From NCBI RefSeq assembly GCF_900091955.1, contig NZ_FMDF01000120.1, forward strand, positions 1 through 64,000: DNA of 64,000 nucleotides, in the 5' to 3' direction. The number at the start of each line of letters is the position of its first letter. Within the stretch, counting starts at the first letter, position 1. Source of the stretch: Streptomyces sp. Ncost-T10-10d. Lineage in GTDB: Bacteria > Actinomycetota > Actinomycetes > Streptomycetales > Streptomycetaceae. The notes beneath the pieces were generated by a model. That model did not search any database, was not told the DNA's origin, and worked only from the letters and a program-made list of their open reading frames with translations. The position numbers and the translations under genes were made by a program. Below, in pieces: positions 44,763 to 52,655 of this stretch.

Positions 44763-47096
44763 TTATCGAGTCGCGCCTCGGGAGCACGTTCCGCACGCCG
44801 TACGGCCTCCTCTGAGGCTGGTCAGGGTGAGGGTGATGGCCGTGCTGCACCTGCAGCGGCAGCGCCACCGGTCGGTGGTCTTCCCCGGATAGGGCTCCAA
44901 CGGCTCGAACCCGGCGGCGCGTGCCTCCGCGGCGGCTGTCGCGGGATCGGTTCGGCCACCGGATCGGGGGCACTTCTTGCAGCCGGTGGTTCCCGACCGG
45001 ACGGATGACAGGCGCGTCATGACCTCGTTTCCGCAGGAACAGCGGCAGCGCCAACGGTCCGTGGTACGGCCAGGGTACGGCTCCAGCGGTTCGAACCCGG
45101 CCGCTCGTACTTCGGCGGACGCACGCTCGTCGGTTGCCGAGTTGAGGGCACAGAACCGGCAGCCCTTCGAACCGCTGTTGACGTTGGAGTAGGTGGGGCT
45201 GGTTTCGAGACCGCATGTGGTGCATCGGCACCGCCACGGTGTTTGGCTGCCCGGGTAGGGTTCAAGCGGTTGGAGTCCGGCCGCGCGCATGGTTTCTTGG
45301 GCCTTCGGCGCGTTCGTGGCGGCGCGTTTCGCCTGGGTTTCCTTTGCCCGGCAGACGCGACAGCGCTGGCCCGCGTTACGGACGGCACTGAACGTCGGAC
45401 GCCCCTCGTGCCCGCAGGTCATGCAGCGCGAGGGCCAAGTCGCGTTGGTGCGGCCGGGATACGGCACGAGTGGCTCGTATCCCACAGCCCGCATCTCAGC
45501 GGCTGCGGCCTCCGCGTCGATGAGGACCGCGGCACGGGGTCGGCCGCCAGTTCGGGGCGGATAGGGTTTTTCTGCGTTCCGTGTTTCCTCATCGACCATG
45601 GCCCAGACCTCGGCCGCCGTGATGCGGGCTGCGGAGCAGGTCTCGGTCCAGCCGTTCGGCATGATGTCGCTCGTGAGGAAAGGAATGAGTCCGGCCTGAT
45701 GCAGGCGGCCCAGCACGGCCTGCTCGACGTCGTAGGCGGCTGCGCCGGTGGTGTAGTCACGGGCCTGATGCAGTTGCCAACCCTGGCGTTCGTGTTGGAT
45801 GAGGCGAGAGGTGTAGCCGGTGCAGGCACCGATCCCGATCTTGACGGCTTTCCACTCCTGGTGGGTGATCACGTAAACCTTCGACGGTCCTGCCAGGTCG
45901 ATGCCGTGGGTGGCACAGAACTTGCATCCTCCACCAGCACGAATCTTCATGAGCGTCGGGGAGACCTCGTTGCCGCAGGTTACGCAACGGCACCGCCACG
46001 CAGTCACCGAGGTGGCATAGGGCTCCAGCGGCTCGAGCCCAGCCGCGCGCATGGCAGCCACCGCGATGTCCGGGTCGGTCTTTCTACCCGCTGCCGCCCT
46101 CACGTCGGCACAGTGCCGACAGCCGCCCTGGCCCGCCAGAATGCCGCCCAGACTCGGTGACGTCTCACGCCCACAGCCGTTGCAGCGACACCGCCACGCC
46201 TTGTCACGACGCCCGGCGTACGGTTCGAGCGGTTCCAGGTCAGCGGCACGCATGAGGGCCTCGGCTTCGTCCGCGGGCCAGCGGCGTCGGCCACCCAGGG
46301 AGGGAGGGCAGTACGGGCATGCCCGAAGGCCGCGCCTGAGGTTACTCAACCTGATCTCGACGTCTCGGCCGCACGGGAGGTGGCGGCAGTGCCACAGCCC
46401 GCTCGGTCCTGGGTAGGACTCCAGCGGCTCGAGGTCGAAGTCCTTCGCCTCAATTGCGGCCCGGTCCCCGTCCGTGCGGGGCAGTTCGCGGCGACGCGAC
46501 CATGCCCGGCTGATGCCCTGCCCGGCGTTCTTGCGCCCGCACGGGCCGCAGCCCCCTTGTCCGCCCTTGACCGACCCATGAGTGGGTGTCCCGATCGTGC
46601 CGCATGTTGTGCAGCGGCACCGCCAGGGCATGTCGGTCCCGGGATACAGCTCCAACGGTTCCAGACCCGCCGACCTCATGAGCGCGGCGGCCTGGTCCGG
46701 ATCGACCGGCGCGTTCGGCGCGCACCATCGGCACGGTCCCCCTCCGCGTTTGATGTACGAGTAGCGCGGCTTGACCTCCCGACCGCACGGCACGTGCCGG
46801 CAGCGCCAAGGGGGTGTCGCCCCGGGATACGGCTCCAGCGGTTCCAGGCCGACCGAGCGCATCAACGCCACCGCCGCCTCCGGCGGAATCGATGCCGTGC
46901 CTGAGCAGTACCGGCAGCCGCCCTGCCGACCCGCGGCAATGTTGCCCAGCCGCGGTGACACTTCTCTCCCGCACGCTTCATGGCGGCAGCGCCAGGGCTT
47001 ATCACTTCCTGGATAGGGCTCCAGTGGTTCGAGCCCGGCATCCCGCATAATCAGCACCGGATCGCGTGGATCCTTCCGCGGACGTCCCGTCGCCAC
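44763..47096 (-). CDS. Protein with ten zinc-ribbon repeats surrounding a GIY-YIG nuclease-like domain
   Basis: A 777-residue protein from GTG 47096, chosen because AGAAGGAGG ends 4 bases before it; the frame upstream is not protein-like. Ten copies of a 50-60 residue unit are seen: six before and four after the middle. Each has A-x-MR-AGLEPLEPYPG, W-R-CRC-x2-CG, a beta/helix segment, and G-C-x2-C, i.e. a four-cysteine (or three-cysteine plus histidine) zinc site. Between repeats 6 and 7 (about residues 403-488) lies KVYVITHQEWKAVKIGIG, then RLIQHERQGWQL, then E-Q-AVLGRL and GWTET, which fits a GIY-YIG/T5orf172-like fold. The repeats probably bind DNA. Defence, homing or regulatory roles are all possible. 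Confidence 0.8.
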   Translation of the reverse strand: MATGRPRKDPRDPVLIMRDAGLEPLEPYPGSDKPWRCRHEACGREVSPRLGNIAAGRQGGCRYCSGTASIPPEAAVALMRSVGLEPLEPYPGATPPWRCRHVPCGREVKPRYSYIKRGGGPCRWCAPNAPVDPDQAAALMRSAGLEPLELYPGTDMPWRCRCTTCGTIGTPTHGSVKGGQGGCGPCGRKNAGQGISRAWSRRRELPRTDGDRAAIEAKDFDLEPLESYPGPSGLWHCRHLPCGRDVEIRLSNLRRGLRACPYCPPSLGGRRRWPADEAEALMRAADLEPLEPYAGRRDKAWRCRCNGCGRETSPSLGGILAGQGGCRHCADVRAAAGRKTDPDIAVAAMRAAGLEPLEPYATSVTAWRCRCVTCGNEVSPTLMKIRAGGGCKFCATHGIDLAGPSKVYVITHQEWKAVKIGIGACTGYTSRLIQHERQGWQLHQARDYTTGAAAYDVEQAVLGRLHQAGLIPFLTSDIMPNGWTETCSAARITAAEVWAMVDEETRNAEKPYPPRTGGRPRAAVLIDAEAAAAEMRAVGYEPLVPYPGRTNATWPSRCMTCGHEGRPTFSAVRNAGQRCRVCRAKETQAKRAATNAPKAQETMRAAGLQPLEPYPGSQTPWRCRCTTCGLETSPTYSNVNSGSKGCRFCALNSATDERASAEVRAAGFEPLEPYPGRTTDRWRCRCSCGNEVMTRLSSVRSGTTGCKKCPRSGGRTDPATAAAEARAAGFEPLEPYPGKTTDRWRCRCRCSTAITLTLTSLRGGRTACGTCSRGATR

Positions 47097-47436
47097 CCGG
47101 CCTCCTTCTGAAGTGCCCACTTTCGGGGTGAGGATCGCACGCGGCACTGACAACAGCCTTGTTGCCGTCGCGAGCTTGGGGCGGGCTTCCTCGCGGCGGC
47201 CTTCTTGCTTGGCCCTTCCGGGCTGTCCTGTTCGTGGCCTTCTGCAGCTTGTGGACGTTGGCAGGCCCGTTTTCGTCGCGAGGAGACTTCGCTCGGGTGG
47301 GGACTCGTTCAGGGCGGTCATGAGGTCCGATGAGCTCTCCCAGTCCTGCTGGCGGTTTGGGCGCTGCTTGCGGGTATCGGCGGGTCGCTGCGCTCGGTGA
47401 CCGGGCGGCTCGTGGGGTGATGTCCCGAGGCGCTAC
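47097..47436. other. Region upstream of the zinc-ribbon/GIY-YIG gene
   Basis: No gene is supported. The minus-strand frame continues to 47321, but its sequence (rich in R, P and S) lacks the repeat pattern and there is a perfect ribosome site downstream of it. It probably holds the promoter of the minus-strand gene. Confidence 0.4.
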
Positions 47437-47531
47437 TTGGTCCGCGACTGGTCCGGCGGGATCTCCTTTGGATGCCAGACAGTAGCTCTAAGAACCCAAT
47501 TGATTACAGTGGGCACCTATAATGTCGGGGC

Positions 47532-47557
47532 GCCTGGAGCGCAACATACCTCCAGGC
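47532..47557 (-). terminator. Hairpin downstream of the small peptide gene, copy B
   Basis: GCCTGGAG (47532-47539) pairs perfectly with CTCCAGGC (47550-47557) around a 10-base loop. It lies 17 bases beyond the stop of the minus-strand peptide gene and mirrors the terminator of copy A in place but not in sequence. Confidence 0.6.
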
Positions 47558-47573
47558 AACCCGAATGCAGGCT

Positions 47574-47642
47574 CTAGAAGAACCCAAGCTTCTGAGGGCT
47601 GTAAGAACAAAGAACGTTCTTGGTCTGCTGGTGGTACAGCAT
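47574..47642 (-). CDS. Conserved 22-residue peptide gene, copy B
   Basis: ATG 47642 opens a 22-residue frame ending YHQQTKNVLCSYSPQKLGFF. Compared with copy A at 35938 there are three amino-acid changes in the last 20 residues and seven synonymous codon changes. Two bases are lost just before the shared part relative to copy A, so the N-termini differ. Terminator and upstream block are conserved in position. The role is unknown. Confidence 0.5.
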   Translation of the reverse strand: MLYHQQTKNVLCSYSPQKLGFF

Positions 47643-47775
47643 TCATGGCGTTGTGACCAGGGGGAATGAAGATCGTACTCACTCTGACGGGGGACTTGGC
47701 CCGTGTATGGTCCGGATCTTGGTCTTGATGGGTTGGGCGGGCGTAACTCGCGGAGAAGTGCTGCACTTCAGGCGC

Positions 47776-48060
47776 TCATGGGAGAGCGAAGGCCAGCTCG
47801 CGGTTGTGGCGAGCCCGGATTGGCGGCGTGGCGGTCGCCTGGGGGCGAGGGGATCGCAATCGCCGTCCTTGGGCGCGGGCAGTGATCCGTGCGGGTTCCG
47901 CGCGAGTGTGGGTGAGTCGAACGGCAGTGTGGCGTCGTGCCTGGGTAAGGGCGACGTACAGGGAACGATGCTCTTCGCCTTCGAGGACGAGGCTGCTGTA
48001 CATCGGGTGTGGGGAGCAGATGGCTGCGCCTGCCTGGCATGCAGGCCGAGATGGGAGCAT
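47776..48060 (-). pseudogene. Fragment resembling the C-terminus of a UvrD-type helicase
   Basis: The minus-strand frame includes MYSSLVLEGEEHRSLYVALT and QARRHTAVRLTH. This recalls helicase motif VI (YVALTRAR) and its surroundings. No other helicase motif is present upstream, where CRISPR-like repeats lie instead. The first 19 residues from ATG 48060 look non-native. It is read as a remnant of a larger gene. Confidence 0.4.
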
Positions 48061-48145
48061 TCCCGCGGGTGCGGGGATGCTCCCGCGCAGAAGGCCCGCC
48101 GGACTGCCAGGCTCGGCTGCTCCTCGCGCCCGCGGGGATGGCCCC
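48056..48145 (+). CRISPR. Degenerate type I-E-like CRISPR repeats (two units)
   Basis: Two 29-base repeat-like blocks lie at 48056-48084 and 48117-48145. They share the I-E shape: a partly palindromic CGCG/GCGGGGATG core followed by CCC. Their GGGGATG marks are exactly 61 bases apart (29 + 32). Weaker blocks can be seen 62 bases before and 60 after. The repeats are diverged from each other, and no cas gene lies in the window, so this would be a dead array. Confidence 0.35.
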
Positions 48146-48225
48146 CGAAACGGCGTTCAGGATGAGTCTGGGGCTGTGCGTTCTCTACAGCGTGGTCATG
48201 GTCCTGAGGCGGAGGGGTTGAGGTA

Positions 48226-48393
48226 ATGGCGAGATATACGGTGGCTCTGCACGGTCACGCGGCGCTGCGCGTCGAGGCGGAAGCGGAGTCCGTGCAGGAG
48301 GCCAACCGCCTGGCGGTCGCGAAGGCGCCAAAGGTGAAGTATGTGCAGAGCCGGACGCCGGTGACGACGAGCAGGCTGGAGGGGCCGAAGTGA
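48226..48393 (+). CDS. Small protein, 55 residues, unknown
   Basis: ATG 48226 with GGAGG 10-14 bases upstream. The sequence (ARYTVALHGHAALRVEAEAE, then VQEANRLAVAKAPKVKYV) suggests a two-strand, one-helix fold. Its stop overlaps the GTG of the next gene by 4 bases, so both are co-translated. A 19-codon hydrophobic peptide (MSLGLCVLYSVVMVLRRRG) ends 4 bases before its start and could be a leader. The family is not recognised. Confidence 0.6.
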   Translation: MARYTVALHGHAALRVEAEAESVQEANRLAVAKAPKVKYVQSRTPVTTSRLEGPK

Positions 48394-48731
48394 GCGAGAT
48401 CAGGCGCGACGAGTGGGTTGGGATGACCAAGTCGGCCAGGAGGTACGAGCCGTTCTGGGAGAGCGTCCGGGAGGCGGAGGCGCAGGGGCGTCCGGTGATG
48501 CACGTCGTTAAGGTCGGCAAGTTCATCATGCAGGCGTCCACGGACATCGAGCTGGCCAAGCTGTTCGCGGAACACCAGGTCTTCGACCAGGATGAGGTCG
48601 GCGAGTTCGACTGGGTGCCGGACGAGTTCGAGGTGCTGCATCTTCGGTTCAAGAACACGCGGACCGGGGAGTGGGAGTCCACCATCCAGTCCATCTCGAC
48701 GGTGCCGGCGCTGCCGGAGGCGCCGAAGTGA
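48390..48731 (+). CDS. Small acidic protein, 113 residues, unknown
   Basis: GTG 48390 follows GGAGGGG by 6 bases and overlaps the preceding stop (GTGA). The protein (SARRYEPFWESVREAEAQGR, VGKFIMQASTDIELAKLFAE, FDWVPDEFEVLHLRF) looks well folded, with a helix-rich centre and a strand-rich end. There is no motif I recognise. Paired with the 55-residue gene it forms a two-gene unit of the kind often carried by mobile elements. Both ends of the pair are next to mobile-element debris. Confidence 0.65.
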   Translation: MSEIRRDEWVGMTKSARRYEPFWESVREAEAQGRPVMHVVKVGKFIMQASTDIELAKLFAEHQVFDQDEVGEFDWVPDEFEVLHLRFKNTRTGEWESTIQSISTVPALPEAPK

Positions 48732-48823
48732 GTGAGCCGCAGGTCGATTGCGTGCGCTGGAGAGCGGCCTGCTGCGGCGGGCTCTTTTAGAGGTATGTGA
48801 TTCCGTGCTGCTTGGGGGTGACC

Positions 48824-48925
48824 GTGGCACGGCGGAAGCCGTGGGAGTCAGTGACGAGCTGTGGGCGGTGATCGAGCCGTTGCTGCCGAAGCATGAACGA
48901 CGCCCCGGCGCAAGCCCCGCACCTT
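48824..48925 (+). pseudogene. IS5-type transposase, N-terminal remnant
   Basis: From GTG 48824 the start VARRKPWE is read. After a one-base loss the text goes on in the next frame as VSDELWAVIEPLLPKHERR, the standard beginning of this transposase group. The remainder is lost. The matching C-terminal part lies at 50640-50810 on the same strand. Confidence 0.75.
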
Positions 48926-49249
48926 GTGGGCGATCTCGACCTCGCTGGTGAGCGGTGACGTCGGTCGGGGATCCTCTGGGAAATCCGGACCACTCTCGGC
49001 GCCCTCGGTGCAACCGGGGAGGCTCTATCGTCGCCCCGGACAGGCCACACCACCATCGTCGACATTCGCATCGACCTGGTGGAGTCACCACGTTGGGCTG
49101 TCCGGCGAAACTCGTGTCGCCGGACCGACGGGGACAAGCCGATCTACACAGCGCGTGGACCGGGACAGCGCCTGACAGGCCCTCGGCGGCGTCCACACCG
49201 CGGCGATGAGTCTGCAGCGGCCGTAGGGTGCCCGGCGGCCGTCCATGCC
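48926..49249. other. Gap with no recognised gene
   Basis: It lies between the transposase N-terminal remnant and the convergent end of the minus-strand pair. I see no protein-like frame and no strong hairpin. Confidence 0.35.
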
Positions 49250-49792
49250 TCAGCCCTCGAGGAGATCACCCTGGGGGAGGATTCCCGGCATGTAGCCCCT
49301 GGCAGGGGACAGATCCCGCCAGTCGAGGTCCCCCTCCTCCACAGACGCCACTCGCCAGTCGTCCTCCTCGTTCATGCTGCGGAATGCCTCGTGCAGGAAG
49401 TCGGGGAGCACCTCGCTGTCCCGACGGCCCGGGCGGCGTCGGTCCTCAGGAACCGTCCAGTCTGCCGCGAAAAGAGTGCCGTCGATGTAGAGCGTGCGCT
49501 CCTCGCGAGGCCGGTGGCGGGCGAGCAGGCCCAGGATGTCGTCGCGAAGGCCCGAGATTTCGTTGCGTCGAGCCGCCCGTTCCACACGCTGCAGCACCGG
49601 CGCCAAGACCCCGAGCGTCACGCCGAGCGCCGCGAAGCCAGCCACGACGTAGTCGCCCAGAATGAGTGGTTCCTGATGGGCGAAGGCGTCCAGGAACGGC
49701 GTGTAGTAGGCCAGCACATGTAGGTCCGGGTCGACGGGAAGGTCTACGGCGCGGGGGTCGGCTGTGTCCGGGTCGATCGCCGTCAGACGCAT
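49250..49792 (-). CDS. Unknown protein, second gene of a two-gene unit
   Basis: A 180-residue protein from ATG 49792, overlapping the upstream stop by 10 bases. Sequence features: VDPDLHVLAYYTPFLDAFAH, LILGDYVVAGFAALGVTLGV, a basic helix (VERAARRNEISGLRDDILGL), and an acidic C-terminal half. There is one weakly hydrophobic stretch but no clear membrane segment. The family is not recognised. Its dependence on the upstream nuclease-like gene suggests a partner or immunity role. Confidence 0.6.
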   Translation of the reverse strand: MRLTAIDPDTADPRAVDLPVDPDLHVLAYYTPFLDAFAHQEPLILGDYVVAGFAALGVTLGVLAPVLQRVERAARRNEISGLRDDILGLLARHRPREERTLYIDGTLFAADWTVPEDRRRPGRRDSEVLPDFLHEAFRSMNEEDDWRVASVEEGDLDWRDLSPARGYMPGILPQGDLLEG

Positions 49793-50403
49793 GGGGCTAG
49801 TGGGGGGGAGGAGAAGTGCACCGCGCTCGCGTATGCGATCTTCGGCACTTCGCCCTTGATGGTCTTGACTGTCCTCTTCTGTTCCTCCATGGCTTCGCGC
49901 AGCTTCTTCGTCAGCGGGCCTGAGCGGCCCTTGGCTTCCGCGACGACATAACCGCCGACGGTCCGCTCTCCGAAGAAGTCCGCCCGGCTCTGGCCGGGGG
50001 CGAAGGTGAGGTTGCAGGCGGAGGCGTAGCGGGCGACGTGCATGAAGAACCGGACGGATAGCTGCCTCTCGGCGAAGATCTGGCACATGGCCTGCCCCAG
50101 GGTGTAGGACAGCATGCCCTTCTCGGAGGGGTCGAGTTCGCGGGCGAGGTCGGTACGTGTGATGCGACGGATCGGATCATCGCTCCAGCTGAGATAGGCG
50201 GGCAGTACCGCCACCCTGTGGCACCACTCGTACGCCGATGACCTCCCGTGCTTGGTTTGGTCGTACGGGGCCCTGCCCGTGATGAACAACGCGCGCGCCA
50301 AGTCTTGCGGCAGGACTGGTAGATCCTGCTCGGCGGGGACTCCGGTACTGGCCGGGAAGAGCGTGGCATCGGTGCGCACGTGTGCGGGGCCATTGAAGAA
50401 CAT
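49783..50403 (-). CDS. Unknown protein with a possible PD-(D/E)XK nuclease core
   Basis: A 206-residue protein starting at ATG 50403. A possible nuclease signature is RADFFGERTVGGYVVAEAKG (D, then E-A-K), preceded by a helical region (LSYTLGQAMCQIFAERQLSV) and followed by a basic helix (LTKKLREAMEEQKRTVK). Coverage of the fold is incomplete, so the call is tentative. It is the first gene of a two-gene minus-strand unit that sits between the two halves of a decayed IS5 transposase. Confidence 0.55.
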   Translation of the reverse strand: MFFNGPAHVRTDATLFPASTGVPAEQDLPVLPQDLARALFITGRAPYDQTKHGRSSAYEWCHRVAVLPAYLSWSDDPIRRITRTDLARELDPSEKGMLSYTLGQAMCQIFAERQLSVRFFMHVARYASACNLTFAPGQSRADFFGERTVGGYVVAEAKGRSGPLTKKLREAMEEQKRTVKTIKGEVPKIAYASAVHFSSPPLAPCV

Positions 50404-50639
50404 CGTCGCCGCTTTCCGGGTTCAGGGCCGTCATACACAGACCGTGAGGATCGTCGTACCGGCATCTCTCTATCACCCCGGTCCGCAGTCCGCCCCGGCA
50501 TCAGCGGAGACGGAAGCGATTCCCCGGGAACTCTGGCTCGCCGCATTGCTCCGGCCACGCCAGGCGCCTGTGTCCGCGTGCCGCCCTGACGGAGACGGGC
50601 GCGTCGGACCGCGCCGGCCATCAGTCACCGAAGCGACCC

Positions 50640-50810
50640 ACGACAGCCGCATGTTGCTGGAAAGTGAGCGTCGGCGTGGGCCACCACATCATCCGGATCT
50701 GTGAGCGACAAGGCGTCCCTGTCCTCGCCGACCGCGCCTATACCGGCGCCGGCCCCCCACGTCGCCGCCGGCCTCAAACGACCACCCGGGGGCGAACTCA
50801 CCCGACGTTG
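50640..50810 (+). pseudogene. IS5-type transposase, C-terminal remnant
   Basis: RICERQGVPVLADRAYTGAG is read in one frame, and AAGLKRPPGGELT follows after a one-base shift. Together these match the C-terminal region of IS5-group transposases. It pairs with the N-terminal remnant at 48824; the middle is missing. Confidence 0.7.
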
Positions 50811-50889
50811 CGCTACCGCGGTCCTCCAGCGAAGACGGCGGTGTCCGAGTCCCGATCCGGGAACCGGAGGCCAGTTGTAGGCTCCCGCC

Positions 50890-51207
50890 ATGCCGATCTT
50901 TGAATACCGGGGCGAAGCCGCCAACTTGAAGGTGCTGGCGCGGGAAATAGAGGCGGATCAGCACCTCGCCGGAAAGTGCTCCCTCGCCCTCACGCCCCTG
51001 CAGCAGAACAGGCGCGACTCCTTACGCCACGCCCACTGGGCGGAGATCTCCATCTCCGTCGCCGCCGGACTGGCCACGAACACCCTGTATGACGCCTTGA
51101 AGGCACTGGTCGAGCGGGCGCGTGACCGGGGGCCCGTGGAGGAGGCGCCTCCTCGACCGGAAGACGACGACCAGGGTGCGGACGGCTCGGAAGGGGTGAA
51201 CCGGTGA
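50890..51207 (+). CDS. Small protein, 105 residues, unknown
   Basis: ATG 50890. An initial strand-like segment (MPIFEYRGEAANLKVLAREI) is followed by a helix, a hydrophobic stretch (AEISISVAAGLATNTLYDAL) and an acidic, disordered-looking tail. Its stop overlaps the GTG of the HExxH gene (GTGA at 51204), so the two are co-expressed. A membrane-linked or dimerising partner is possible. The family is not recognised. Confidence 0.65.
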   Translation: MPIFEYRGEAANLKVLAREIEADQHLAGKCSLALTPLQQNRRDSLRHAHWAEISISVAAGLATNTLYDALKALVERARDRGPVEEAPPRPEDDDQGADGSEGVNR

Positions 51208-52655
51208 CCGTCCACTCTCCACGTCTACGGAACTCGAGCGGCGCCGAGTTGAATCTGCGCAGCCAGATCCTCTTCCAGGATCAGACTCGCACGCGCACCA
51301 GCGATCTTGTGACGGCGGTCGGCTCCTGGCACAAGACCTACGTCCACGAGAGCAGCCACTGGGCGCGATATCACGGATCCACTGTCGGCATTCTTCTGAG
51401 CCTGCTGCGGCGCACGAGGGACCAGTTGGCCGCGTACACGATCTCTCACCTGCCCCGGCAAGACGTGGAGCATCTCCACGAGGACCGGAGCAGCGGACTC
51501 CCCTTTTTCTCCTTCGAGCGCTACCCCAAGCACGCCCAAGGGGAACTGAAATACAGCGAACTGGATTGGCTCAACCTCTACTTCGCCTACTACCTCCTCT
51601 TGGACCCGGAGGGTCTGACGGAGTTGGACACCGCCACCTGGGACATGCGGGCGGCAATGGAGCACTCCCTCGAAGACATGTGGCGCCAGGGTGCGGGCAT
51701 GGAGATGGTCGAGTGTCCCGATGACGTACGCGTCGGCATCGACGGGCCTCTGAAGCTCGTGCACACCTCCGAGGGCCCGCTCACCACTCGCGTCCTCTTC
51801 GAGTGCGCGGCGGTGCTCGACGAACTCTTCCAGTTCGAGGGCGCCTTCATACGGAAAGCTGACCCGGCGCTGCGCGAGTTCTTGCTCGAGGTGCTGAATG
51901 GCGAGTATGGGATGCCGTGTCGCCTGGCACGTGCTCTCGCAGGGCGCACCCTCGGCGGAAGTACCGTCCTGGCACTCATCGACTTCGCACTGAACCCTGT
52001 GGTCCCGGGCTTGAACTCCGACGACCCGTCCGTCGACTGGAAAGAGCTCTACCCTCCCTACCGGTTCGTGACGGCAGCCAAGGCGATGACGAGCTGGGAG
52101 ACGGACCTGGAGTTCCAGTATCCGAGCCACGAGGCGACGGTCCACTTCCAGCACATGCTGGCCAAGCGCAGTGGGTTACGGATGGGAAGCGTGGCTTCCC
52201 GTCTGTCCGACCTCTCGACCCTCCGGGAAGTCGCCACGACCCCCATGCACCTGTCCGCGCGTACGCCTGCCGTGTCCCTCATGTGCGCTTCACGTCTGCT
52301 TGCCCTGCGGGAAAGAGACGTCTGTTCAATCTCGCACTACGGCGTCAATTTCCTGGGCGAGAGAGCGACCAGGTTCATCAAGCCCGACCGGGACATGCAG
52401 TGGCTGTTCCCGGTGTTCCAGGTGAGTCAGGGTGAGTACCGGTGGCCGGCCGAGCACGTGGGCCTCGATGAGGCGACGGACCTACTGATAGGTGCCGCCG
52501 TGGCGTCGGCGTACGACGACATCCTGCACGGCGTCGGCCCTCTCGCTCACGACCACCTTCCCCGCAGCCTCTTCGACGACGTCGGACAGGTCGAAGCGCT
52601 GAACCAGGTCCTCAAGGACTCGACAGGACTGGCCATGGGCTGGCATCGGACCTGA
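51204..52655 (+). CDS. Unknown protein with an HExxH motif, possible metalloprotease
   Basis: A 483-residue protein from GTG 51204. Near residue 50 it has YVHESSHWARYHGST, an HExxH followed by a further histidine, as in zinc-dependent proteases. The rest is helical with no recognised domain (DWLNLYFAYYLLLDPEG, LFECAAVLDELFQFEGAFIR, VCSISHYGVNFLG). There is no signal peptide, so an intracellular protein. Coupled to a 105-residue gene and placed just upstream of a Gabija-like pair, it may be a defence protease, but it could also be unrelated. Whether the motif binds zinc is untested. Confidence 0.6.
   Translation: MTVHSPRLRNSSGAELNLRSQILFQDQTRTRTSDLVTAVGSWHKTYVHESSHWARYHGSTVGILLSLLRRTRDQLAAYTISHLPRQDVEHLHEDRSSGLPFFSFERYPKHAQGELKYSELDWLNLYFAYYLLLDPEGLTELDTATWDMRAAMEHSLEDMWRQGAGMEMVECPDDVRVGIDGPLKLVHTSEGPLTTRVLFECAAVLDELFQFEGAFIRKADPALREFLLEVLNGEYGMPCRLARALAGRTLGGSTVLALIDFALNPVVPGLNSDDPSVDWKELYPPYRFVTAAKAMTSWETDLEFQYPSHEATVHFQHMLAKRSGLRMGSVASRLSDLSTLREVATTPMHLSARTPAVSLMCASRLLALRERDVCSISHYGVNFLGERATRFIKPDRDMQWLFPVFQVSQGEYRWPAEHVGLDEATDLLIGAAVASAYDDILHGVGPLAHDHLPRSLFDDVGQVEALNQVLKDSTGLAMGWHRT

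Larger units (their letters stand above)
47437..47723. repeat. Diverged direct repeat, copy B (right flank of defence segment)
   Basis: This is the counterpart of 35785-36087. It opens with TTGGTCCGCGACTGGTCCGG (47437-47456), contains the second small peptide gene (47574-47642) and closes with TATGGTCCGGATCTTGGT (47706-47723). No integrase sequence precedes this copy. It also holds a TATAAT at 47518-47523. Confidence 0.7.

Noticed and set aside
47097..47321. N-terminal extension of the zinc-ribbon/GIY-YIG protein to 47321
   Set aside because: The extra 75 residues lack the repeat pattern, and a perfect ribosome site precedes GTG 47096.
47518..47523. TATAAT as a strong -10 promoter box
   Set aside because: The only -35-like hexamer nearby (TTGATT, 47500-47505) leaves a 12-base spacer, too short for a normal promoter. 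The box is noted only.
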